14,616 bases of DNA from Neonectria sp. B-13 (Eukaryota > Ascomycota > Sordariomycetes > Hypocreales > Nectriaceae). The DNA is taken from the NCBI GenBank assembly GCA_002682825.1, contig NOKP01000068.1, positions 151,260 to 165,875 of the forward strand. The letters run 5' to 3'. The notes beneath the pieces are model-generated. The model did no database searches. It was given only the letters and a program-made list of their open reading frames with translations, and was not told the DNA's origin. Made by a program: the position numbers and the translations under genes. Of the stretch, positions 1-7,234 are shown one piece after another (within the stretch, counting starts at the first letter, position 1; each line of letters opens with the position of its first letter).

Positions 1-742
1 GGGCCAAGAGCGCGATTGTACTCGGTTGTTAGCAGATTCACGAGCGTCTTGCCGCTCGGTATCTGCCCTTCCTGAAGAGACGGGTTGTTGTAGAGAAGCA
101 GTCGTCTGAAGCGCTCAGAGTTTACTAGATTGAAGGGGAGGTTATGATATGTAAGCCAGTCGAGCAGGAGTAGTTGATTCATCTTCGGGTCGAATAGTGT
201 ATGCAGATTGCCGAGAAGGGTTTGATCTCGAGGGTTCGCTGGATCGGCACCAAGCATATCAAGTATATTCCGTTCTGTACCTCCACTTCCGGCAACGGGT
301 CCTGCATGTTGCGAAGGTGGCTGATAAGTTAGCAGGCATTCTCGAACGACGTGGACATGGCACACGGAGGGATGGCACAAACCACGACCTTGTGCTCCTT
401 TCTCAGGTGTCGGATAATGCCTCCGCCAGTTGAAGCGATGAAGACATAATTTGTAGTCTTCGGCTTGTTCCGGAGGAAACATCGCTCGCAGATCCATACG
501 ATCTTGTGGGGCCGTGACCGGTTGTCTTTCATTCTGAATCCAAACCGCCACCACCATGTCCGTTCTCGAGAAGGGTCGTGGCCTATCGTAAATCCGGGGA
601 ACCGCCTGAATTTATCCGTCGTCCAAGCCTCATAATCTGGAAATCTGACGGGTGCATATTTCGTTGAGGCTGAACTGGTTGACGGTTCAGAGGGTGGCTG
701 CGTGGAGGAGGCAGTCTCCATGTCCTCATCAAACGAGTCCAT
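1..742 (-). CDS. hAT transposase, N-terminal part (partial, two exons seen)
   Basis: This is the N-terminal part of a hAT transposase, the DNA-binding and cut-and-paste enzyme of the surrounding element. The first ATG in frame is at 742-740; the frame is open further upstream only through a non-ATG codon. Exon 1 (742-383) encodes an acidic, Ser/Thr/Pro-rich leader, then a BED-type zinc finger with a C-x2-C pair (ICERC) and an H-x4-H pair (HLRKEH). A 62-nt phase-0 intron (382-321) is inferred from a GTTTGT donor, a GCTAAC branch site and a TTATCAG acceptor; without it the frame closes at 329. Exon 2 (320 to the window edge) is open throughout. It includes [17 protein letters not shown] and a following [11 protein letters not shown] stretch, typical of the region before the RNase H-like core in fungal hAT (Restless-type) transposases. 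The catalytic residues and C-terminal dimerisation region lie outside the window, so activity cannot be judged. Confidence 0.8.
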
Positions 743-1076
743 AGAGATGGAAACTGTCCGCAAATAGTGTAAAGGAGGTCAAATCGAAGGCTGCGAGGTT
801 GATAGGGTCTAATCTGTATATATTCTACTCGGACGAGACCCGAGATAAGTTCCTGGTTGCGACGCGTCTAGAGTCCATTGAACCAGGCATTGGCGGAGTT
901 TCAAACCACACGAGAAAAAAAACAGCTCATTTTCGGTGGGTGATATTCTGCTGTCACGCGTCGCGTCGCGTGCTGGGACCCCTGGCAGCTTGTCAGGGTA
1001 GACGCGTCGGGCGACAGATTCGTCGCGTATGGCAGCTCGTACGCAACCTACCCGGGACACCTTCGATGTACATGGC

Positions 1077-1255
1077 GATCGACGATCAAATCGATCGAGT
1101 AGGATTTCTAATCGATCGATTGGGCGTTTGATCGATACGATATCGATCGATTAGAGATCTTACTCGATCGATATGATATCGATTGACAGGTTGGATCGAT
1201 CGATCGAAATCGATTAATCGAATCGATCAAATCGATTGGTCGATCGATTTCCAAC
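1077..1255. repeat. ATCGAT-rich subterminal repeat tract of the hAT element
   Basis: About 180 bp contain roughly 14 copies of ATCGAT, many overlapping as ATCGATCGAT, at irregular spacing up to the element terminus. Clusters of short subterminal motifs are known transposase-binding sites in hAT elements such as Ac. The motif is self-complementary, so sites read the same on both strands. Farther inside, near 957-1030, there is a second group of GACGCG/CGTCGCG motifs. The binding role is inferred. The 743-1076 stretch holds only the noncoding leader; I see no other gene in it. Confidence 0.8.
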
Positions 1256-1267
1256 CCTGGTCAGATT
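1241..1267 (-). repeat. hAT terminal inverted repeat end and putative 8-bp target-site duplication
   Basis: On the minus strand the terminus reads CAGGGTTGGAAATCGATCG from 1259 inward. Immediately outside, 1260-1267 reads GTCAGATT on the plus strand, which would be one copy of the 8-bp duplication hAT elements make on insertion. The second copy should abut the other terminus, off the left edge. Confidence 0.7.
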
Positions 1268-1908
1268 GCAAAAAGTTTTTACAATCTTTGCCAATGACAA
1301 CTCCCAGTTCAGCCTGTTGTTCAAGAAAGCATCAGCAAAGGTGTTTTCCGGGCTTGCCATCATAGGGGTCTGACCTCGTAGTCCATGGATTGACACGACG
1401 GATGAACCCAAATATCCTCATATGGCCCGGCAAGTGCATCTGTTTACTAGATTAGCACCTCTTGACCGTCTCGCAGTAAATGATGGCCCATGTTGTTACC
1501 CGGTGGCTTCGTGAAGATTGTCGGATACTCCCCGTGAGGTATCTGCGTATTTGTTAGCGACTCAAGGGTAGCTCACAGTGAAATGGTGGGGATACCTTGG
1601 CTTCTTCTGCATGCTGCTTGTAGTTGAGTCCAACGCAGAGGAATATGGGCGTTCGGGGCAAGGGACAAAGGACCTGAGTGTCATGGTTAAAGACGTGTGC
1701 TTCATGCCTCCATCGTACATACTTCCGACACCTGTTTCTGCTCCTCAGTGAGAGTCAAGTCTTGGTCCCACGGACATTTGCCCTTGAAAATCGGAACCCG
1801 TCGACCGATTAGAGTCTCCTTTGAATGCTCAATAGCTTCCCCTGCCTCTCCGTAGTAAATTCCTCCATCCGTGCCGCGAAAACGAAAGATGCTAGTGAAG
1901 GAAGCCAT
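1260..1908 (-). pseudogene. Fumarylacetoacetate hydrolase (FAH)-family gene, 5' five exons, interrupted by hAT insertion
   Basis: FAH-family enzymes hydrolyse C-C bonds of, or decarboxylate, acylpyruvate-type products, often after aromatic ring cleavage. ATG is at 1908-1906. Exons inferred on the minus strand are 1908-1723, 1673-1596, 1542-1500, 1439-1375 and 1313-1260, with introns of 49, 53, 60 and 61 nt. The joined frame is open over 142 residues. Family landmarks are IFRFRGTDGGIYYGE near the N terminus, LIGRRVPIF, then FLCVGLNYKQHAEEAK, EYPTIFTKPPDALAGP, and MDYEAELGVVIGKDCKN, which holds two glutamates expected to be metal ligands. The family is usually about 280-300 residues, so roughly half is here. 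The match ends after FLQSD, exactly at the hAT terminus at 1259, so the rest presumably lies beyond the element. A TATAAA (minus strand, 1997-1992) sits about 85 bp upstream of the ATG. The gene is probably non-functional unless the element excises. FAH-family identity is very likely; the exact substrate is unknown. Confidence 0.88.
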
Positions 1909-2199
1909 GACGAATTGCTGCGAAACCTACTGGGGGGTCGACTGTGCAGTAGAGCCGATTGCGCAGCAGCAGTGGTAAGAGTGTTGACACCTTTATACAG
2001 GAAAACAAGACAATGAGTGGTCTTAAACTGGCACAGTCGTCATCAGCTCAGCACACCTACAGCTGCCATGAGAGTTTTCTACCAGTCTATTAGCTCAATT
2101 GAAGAGTGTAAAGTCCTTCCTCTATGGTTCGCCACTGCATGTTGGTTCTACCCAGGTAGGTTGAGGCTCTAGGCCGAGACCTCACATGCGTACACCCAC

Positions 2200-2230
<31 letters not shown>

Positions 2231-2511
2231 CGTGAGATCGACACGTCCTGATGTCGACACCAGCTGTGGCAACCATGGCAGGGCTTCATGTGGAAGTTCA
2301 CTTTTTGATGACTTCTCAGACAAAAATGGTCGGTGTGTAAGTAGACGGTTATCGTCCAAGCCCCGGTCTTACTCCAGTCCTGAACAAGCACTTCCTAGCC
2401 ACGCCACTTTTGATTTCATTCACATTGTGCTACCACCAGACGCGACTCTAGCACCCGACACTCTGCAGACCACCCCGAGAACTCACACCGTCCCTCGTCG
2501 GGTGCTCCGCG
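1909..2511. promoter_or_regulatory. Divergent promoter region between the FAH-family gene and Zn2Cys6 regulator 1
   Basis: These 603 bp separate two divergently read genes and hold no convincing gene. A TATAAA lies on the minus strand at 1997-1992, facing the FAH gene. The most striking element is a perfect tandem hexamer at 2201-2230, listed separately. The area before the regulator start at 2512 is C/A-rich, with the ATG in a favourable ...GCGATGG context. Shared control of both genes is inferred from the divergent layout. Confidence 0.6.
2201..2230. repeat. Five perfect tandem copies of TCGGGC (CGG-N3-CGG direct repeats)
   Basis: The hexamer TCGGGC repeats five times without error, giving five CGG triplets each separated by 3 nt. 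Zn2Cys6 proteins commonly recognise CGG triplets whose spacing and orientation set specificity, and the downstream gene encodes such a protein, so this could be an operator. It could also be a simple GC-rich microsatellite. About 20 bp to the left, CCTCAC partly mirrors the GTGAG that follows the array. Confidence 0.6.
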
Positions 2512-5261
2512 ATGGTTTTTGTGACAAACGGTCGCAAGCGCGCGGCGCATGCATGCCTAAATTGCCGAAAAAGAAAGATCAGATGCGACGTGTCTCTTCA
2601 CAGGGGGCCATGCACCAACTGCCATCTTGACGACGAAAAATGCGAAGTCTCCAAACGGAAGCGTCGACAGTGAGTCCATCATTGAACACCTTGAAACAAC
2701 CCGTCCGCACAGATTTTCTGATCATCTAGATGGCGCATGAAGGTTCACGAAAGATCTCTCACGGACGACAGGCACGTATCCCTTCGACAGAGCCCAGAAA
2801 CCACCCTACCCCAGGCGGACCTACGCATAGACAAGATCACCTCCCCGCACCGCCACGGAAAAGAACACGAAGCAAACAGTGAGGTAGCCTCGGAGCCCAT
2901 CAACGGATTGCAACCCGATACTGCCACAGCCGCCGAGACCGGTCCTGATGAAGACCCTTTCAAGATCGGCGACTGCTCTCCGCTGTCCCTTGTCGTCAAT
3001 GACGATGAGTTTCCGGGGTCATGTGTCCTCTTTCTTCAAACAGGCTGCGCCGATGGGGTCGACGAAATGCCGCAGATGAACATGGACTCGGCGGCATTAG
3101 ATATTCCAACAGCTTTCCACGGTGAGATTCTTGATCCACCTTGGAAAGGACTCCCGACGCTTTACCATTCCTCCTATGTCACGTATTCCTATTACCCTTT
3201 CCTGAGCATCAGTAACCTCTCACTGCTTCCAACCCGTGATGTCTGCTTTCTCGAGATGCAAGGCTGTCTTCACGTTCCATGCCGTCCACTTCTCAGTGAG
3301 TTTATGCGGCAATACTTTCTGCATCTACATCCCATTCTCCCAATTCTCAACGAGGGAGACTTTTGGGATACCTTCTGTCAAAACCCGAATGCTCGCGTCC
3401 CTGGCCAGAAGGTCTCCCTACTCCTCTTTCAATCTATGTTGTTTGCATGTTGCAATGTAAGATGAATCCGCAAGTTGCTCAAAGTGTTGGATCACCCACA
3501 GCTAACCTACCCGAAGTTCATATCTCACGAAACGATCCGTTGCCTTGGGCTTTCCAATATGCGTCAAGCCCGCGCAACATTTCACCGGCGAGCCAAACAT
3601 TTGTTCGATCTTGAAGCGGAATCGTCTTCGATCGCCATCTCCCAGGCCGCACTTTTACTAGCGTCATGGGGAATCACACCCTGCCGGCTTGTCCATAAGC
3701 CGTACGTCCCCTGGCTTTCAATTGCCATCCAGTACGCCAAAGATGCCGAAGCCGACCGTTACGAGTGTTTTGGGGATGATGTCGAACATCAAGCCACGCT
3801 CAAAAGGCTATGGTGGTGCTGTATCATTCGGGACCACATGCTCAGCCTCAACTTGCGCCGCGATATCCAGATCACCCGGCGACATTTTGATTTCCTGCAC
3901 AGCTCAACTCTCGGCTCCTCTGATTTGGCCAACGAAACCCACCGGAGCAAGGTGTATGAGCCAGCAGTCAAGATGCAGCTAGCGATCATTCTCCAACTTC
4001 TCGTAGAGTTGTGCATTCTTCTTACCGGAGCACTCGAGTCCATGTTTCCTGTCCAGGACGGGTTCAGCAGTGGTGAGGCTCGAGTCAAAGATGGCGCATG
4101 CATTCAAAACTGCAAGATTGCCCTTGAAAGGTGGCACGAGGAGGCCAAAGCACGGTTTCCGCAGTCTCGCGAATCGTTTGCCGATCATCAAACAGGGCAA
4201 CACGACTCGGTGGTACTATTCACCACCGTGTTAAAAATGTACTATTAGTGCGTGCATACTCCTTTCATTTTGTCTGATTTTGTTGAAGCTAACATTCCTC
4301 GTCTAGCTCCTCGAAGATCGTTTTGACTCATTACAGACTTCTTGAACTGGCTGTCGAGTCCGCTAACCCGGTGTCGAGTGATGCATTGGTCCTCAATAAT
4401 AATCGTCTAGAGCTTCAGAACGCTGCCATGGGCACAACAGGCTGTTTGGATAAGCTTCTTCGACTTCGGCTTGCTCGTTGGTTACCCATAAGTGCCATCA
4501 ACTGCACCGCGTTGCCTTTATTACTTAACATCATTGATGTGGAAATACTGTCTCAACCGCCGCCGGAGAATCCCGCAAGACAACTCAGATTGAAGCGCCA
4601 TTGTCTCCATATACTCACCAAAGCCATGGAAACATATAGGCAGCACTATGAAGGGGTTGATTGGGTTAGCGATACAATTCAGTCTATCGTCGGCCGCGTG
4701 AGGATTGAACACGCCATGACAGTCCAACGTCCAGGCGCTGGCCATCCCTCTCGAGGCACAGACATCAATGACTTCCTCAAAGTACTCATGTCCAGGCCTT
4801 TTTGGTATTTGCGTATTGCCTTTATCCTTGATGTGTCTTTGGGCACGGGTCGATTACCAACAGATCAGGCTTTACCAAGACTCCTACGCGGCGTCGTGAA
4901 CAAGGACACGGCTCCCGACCAAGAGTTGAATGCAGAAAAGGATGCTTACAGCAACCCCTTATGTGCGACCGGGGTGGAAATGGCTGAAGCGTCGGCGAGC
5001 GACGAGGTCACGAGAGAGTCGACTGAACTAGAAGAAGCAGGTTCATGCAAGGACTTTTCGAGTGTAGTGACACCAGACGGGGGTATGGTGATGGCAGGCC
5101 ACGCGATTGCCCCAAGCTTCTTCTTCCAGGATAATGATTTGGGTTCATTCCACTCTCAGAATTGGTTCAGTGATAGGAGCGTGGCTCTCGACAGCGGTAT
5201 GTTTGGAGAAAGTGGCGGAATTTCCCTTGACGACCTGGACCTTCTGGCTTTCTGTGTGTGA
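2512..5261 (+). CDS. Zn2Cys6 transcription factor 1 (CTF1-beta/AmdR-like), four exons
   Basis: A nuclear fungal transcription regulator of about 856 residues. Exons are 2512-2669, 2730-3456, 3517-4247 and 4307-5261; introns are 60, 60 and 59 nt, with GTGAGT, GTAAGA and GTGCGT donors and CTAAC branch sites in the last two. The joined frame is open and divisible by three. The zinc cluster is at residues 15-44 with C15, C18, C25, C34, C37 and C44, preceded by basic GRKRAAHA and followed by a basic KRKRRQWRMK linker that fits the dimer-specificity region. The middle homology (Fungal_trans) region starts around residue 237 (MRQYFLHLHPILPILNEGDF) and includes the hallmark LWWCCIIRDHMLSLNLRRDI near residue 392. 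The C terminus is acidic (DDLDLL), as in activation regions. The first ATG before the zinc cluster was taken as start. This type is common in cutinase and amide-utilisation regulators; the real target is unknown, but the divergent FAH gene and downstream VOC gene are obvious candidates. Confidence 0.9.
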
Positions 5262-6104
5262 AGCGCTTGCTCGTCTGGCATGTAGTTCTGATACATGGTC
5301 TCCGAGTTGCGGTTAGAGTTGTCATACGGTCCATCTCATGTCAATACATAACGCAACCCGAGTACCTATTATGAACAGCTTGGCAACCGTGGAAGCATTG
5401 GGGTTTAAAATGCTCAAAGTTGTGAAGAAAACTGTGTCTTTTTGACTCTGTGCCAGCAGCAACTCGCCTTCGATGGAGCGGAAATCCAGATACTAGTAAC
5501 TAATTATGAACAGCGTCATCTAGGTTGCCTGTTAAAGGGCTGTGGCCACTCAAGCTGTCTGGCTAGCTCAGTGGCAACATGGCTGCCGCCACCTTGTAGA
5601 CCCTCATTTCCCTCTATAGAAGATAGATGCTTTTCCAACCTCTAGATAAGAAAAAAACAAGAGATTTTGTATGACTTCATTTGCAACCAGCTACTTAATG
5701 CGACAAGAGTTATAATAAGGGGGAGAAAGGAAGGATTAGCAGAAGATAGTACGGAGATCGAGGATAAAACGCCCACTCGGCGCGGCCTCGACCCCACGAT
5801 GATCGCTGTTCAATTCAACAAATGAAAAATAACCACGTGCTTCCAAACTCTTGACCGTAGATTCCTCGGATTCGGCTCCGGCTTCCATCACCGGGGTGCG
5901 GGGGGAAGGGATGGGGTTAAGGAGAGTTCAGGGAGATGGCCAATGCCACTGATGGGGTCGCATGGTGTTAGTCCAGTATGATGCCAAGTTGTTGATCTAG
6001 ACGTATTTTTGTAGGTACATATGGCTCGCGTTCTGTCTTGAGCAGAGCAGTTACCCTTCTTTCTATACCATTATCGTTCAAGTCTTTGGATATCACTACC
6101 CGAC
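5262..6104. other. Intergenic region upstream of the VOC gene
   Basis: I see no convincing gene in these 843 bp. A 67-residue open frame at 5442-5645 has no recognisable features. A 12-bp direct repeat ATTATGAACAGC occurs at 5368-5379 and 5503-5514. Possible promoter elements are TTATAATAAGG near 5708, CACGTG at 5834-5839, the CGG repeat at 5867-5881, and a G-rich stretch near 5896-5918 that includes GCGGGG (fits the SYGGRG consensus of the CreA carbon-catabolite repressor) and AGGG motifs. The 45 bases before the VOC start are pyrimidine-rich, common just upstream of fungal starts. Confidence 0.5.
5867..5881 (+). promoter_or_regulatory. CGG-N3-CGG-N3-CGG direct repeat upstream of the VOC gene
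   Basis: Three CGG triplets lie at 5867, 5873 and 5879, each separated by exactly 3 nt, about 225 bp upstream of the VOC start. The period and orientation equal those of the array at 2201-2230 between the FAH gene and the Zn2Cys6 regulator, but the spacer bases differ (ATT and CTC here). Different spacers with conserved triplets fit a Zn2Cys6 operator better than a shared microsatellite. Binding is inferred. Confidence 0.45.
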
Positions 6105-6674
6105 ATGGCGCAACTAATCACACCCGATTTTGATGCTCCCAGCTCCAAGGTCCTGTCACCTGCTGAATTGGCTCATGTTGTCCTAAGGACGGGCAGTCTG
6201 AAGCCCATGCAAGAATTCTACACCAGCTTTCTTGGCGGCAATGTCACATATGCCAATGACATGATCTCGTTCATTACCTTTGACGAGGAGCACCACCGCA
6301 TCGCGCTGATTAGAATCCCGGAAACGGAAGCCAAAAGGCCCAATTCGTGCGGCCTAGAGCACATCGCCTTTAGTTTCAAGACTTTGGGGGATCTCCTCTT
6401 GTCGTATCGCCAGCACAAGGACCGGGGCATTTCCCCTGTCTGGTGCGTCAACCACGGACTCACGACCAGCATCTACTACAAGGACCCCGATGGTAACATG
6501 CTGGAAACCCAAGTCGATAATTTCGACACAGTGGAAAAGGCAACGGCTTTCATGCTGAGTGACGAATTCGCCGAGGCCTTGATTGACGCACTTCGCAAGG
6601 GAGAAGACGAAAAGGTTTTGATGAAGCGCAAGGAAATTGGACCGAGGGGCATACCTGATTTGGCCGCAATGTAA
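6105..6674 (+). CDS. VOC-superfamily protein, extradiol dioxygenase/glyoxalase-like
   Basis: A single-exon protein of 189 residues, starting in the context CGACATGGCG. It is a vicinal-oxygen-chelate metalloenzyme of the type often annotated as biphenyl-2,3-diol dioxygenase-like or glyoxalase/bleomycin-resistance. Paired beta-alpha-beta-beta-beta modules are visible at about residues 20-72 and 83-138. Likely metal ligands are H24 (LAHVVLRT), H86 (GLEHIAF) and E134 (DPDGNMLETQVDNF), the usual His-His-Glu set. EEHHRIAL (61-68) and the WCVNHGLTTSIYYKDPDGN stretch are typical of the extradiol-like fungal and bacterial subgroup. No signal peptide or membrane segment is seen, so it is probably cytosolic. 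It lies downstream of regulator 1 on the same strand and converges on regulator 2. A ring-cleavage role fits the FAH-family neighbour, but VOC proteins are functionally diverse and substrate cannot be assigned. The tail after FMLSDEFAE goes straight to ALIDALRKGEDE and seems a little shorter than relatives I recall. Confidence 0.9.
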   Translation: MAQLITPDFDAPSSKVLSPAELAHVVLRTGSLKPMQEFYTSFLGGNVTYANDMISFITFDEEHHRIALIRIPETEAKRPNSCGLEHIAFSFKTLGDLLLSYRQHKDRGISPVWCVNHGLTTSIYYKDPDGNMLETQVDNFDTVEKATAFMLSDEFAEALIDALRKGEDEKVLMKRKEIGPRGIPDLAAM

Positions 6675-6715
6675 TGTGGGACACTTATGTTGATTTCATT
6701 GGCTGGTCCGTATCC

Positions 6716-6785
6716 TCGGGTTCGGGCACGCAGGGCGGAACTTCGGTTCGGGCATGGGACGGGCCCCGAATCGGGCCCGTTTCGG
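6716..6785. repeat. GC-rich TTCGGGC repeats and a perfect inverted repeat downstream of the VOC gene
   Basis: Two similar stretches, GGTTCGGGCACG (near 6719) and GGTTCGGGCATG (near 6745), are followed by a perfect 8-bp inverted repeat: ACGGGCCC at 6759-6766, a 6-nt loop, then GGGCCCGT at 6773-6780. If transcribed, this would form a strong hairpin in the 3' untranslated region about 85 nt after the stop codon. It may also be a remnant of a small transposon with TCGGGC-type repeats. No defined function is visible. Confidence 0.5.
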
Positions 6786-6854
6786 CTTAACAAATGCATG
6801 GGAAATGATTAAGTCTTGTTACAACTGTCAGGACTGTTTTGAACTAGGAACTCG

Positions 6855-6864
6855 TTCTCTCTCA

Positions 6865-6900
<36 letters not shown>

Positions 6901-6918
6901 GTATATATGTAGTTATAT
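6855..6918. repeat. Compound microsatellite (CT)n-(AT)n
   Basis: A nearly pure CT dinucleotide run (6855-6890, one CA interruption near 6863) passes directly into an AT/GTAT-rich run to about 6918. It lies in the convergent intergenic space and is likely to vary in length between strains. Open frames crossing it are artefacts of the repeat. Confidence 0.95.
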
Positions 6919-7234
6919 ATAGAAGAGAAGAATAAACGTGTTGGAAAGAGCCAATGCCTAATATTCAGGAGACTTTGCCCCTTGCCGTGGGAATACATAA
7001 CTTTCAGCTTTCGAGTACGTGAGTGAATCGCTGCATCAATCCAACGTGGGTCCTCCGCTGTCAGCGGCTCTTCAGAGCCTGGTATACCAGAGCGAGAGAA
7101 GACATGCTGTTCGTAGTATTCGTTCACACGACAAGTCTTGGGCGCTGTGCTCTTCGAAAGCAATGGATGAGTATGTGTGTTTGTACAGTAGCACACGCGT
7201 GACCTATAGACCGTTATGATACCTCCATGGGAAC

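Larger units (their letters stand above)
1..1259 (-). mobile_element. hAT-family DNA transposon, 5' portion (truncated by window edge)
   Basis: The element is read on the minus strand. Its 5' terminus is at 1259, where the minus strand begins CAGGGTTGGAAATCGATCG; CAGGG is a common start of hAT terminal inverted repeats. Inward come an ATCGAT-rich subterminal tract (about 1077-1255), a noncoding leader and then the transposase start at 742. The other terminus lies left of the window, so the length is unknown and the inverted repeat cannot be paired. The bases just outside, 1260-1267 (GTCAGATT), are the expected copy of an 8-bp target-site duplication. The boundary is supported independently because an FAH-gene exon reads in frame right up to 1260 and stops matching its family there. 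Confidence 0.85.
6675..7234. other. Convergent intergenic region
   Basis: These 560 bp lie between the 3' ends of the VOC gene (plus) and regulator 2 (minus), so they should hold both terminators and no promoter. They contain a GC-rich inverted repeat (6716-6785) and a compound microsatellite (6855-6918), listed separately. I see no gene. Confidence 0.6.

Noticed and set aside
1077..1255. Reading the ATCGAT tract as a CRISPR-like or centromeric satellite array
   Set aside because: Spacing is irregular, there are no unique spacers, and the tract ends exactly at a hAT terminus in a fungal context.
2232..2630. A 132-residue plus-strand open frame ending inside the zinc-cluster exon of regulator 1
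   Set aside because: The frame beginning at 2512 gives a perfect Zn2Cys6 motif and splices to the rest of the protein; the longer frame shows no domain.
5442..5645. A 67-residue open frame between regulator 1 and VOC
   Set aside because: It has no recognisable motif and is of a length expected by chance; kept only as a note in the intergenic entry.
6828..7196. A 122-residue open frame on the minus strand crossing the microsatellite
   Set aside because: Part of its translation is an alternating Arg-Glu/Ser run generated by the CT/AT repeat.
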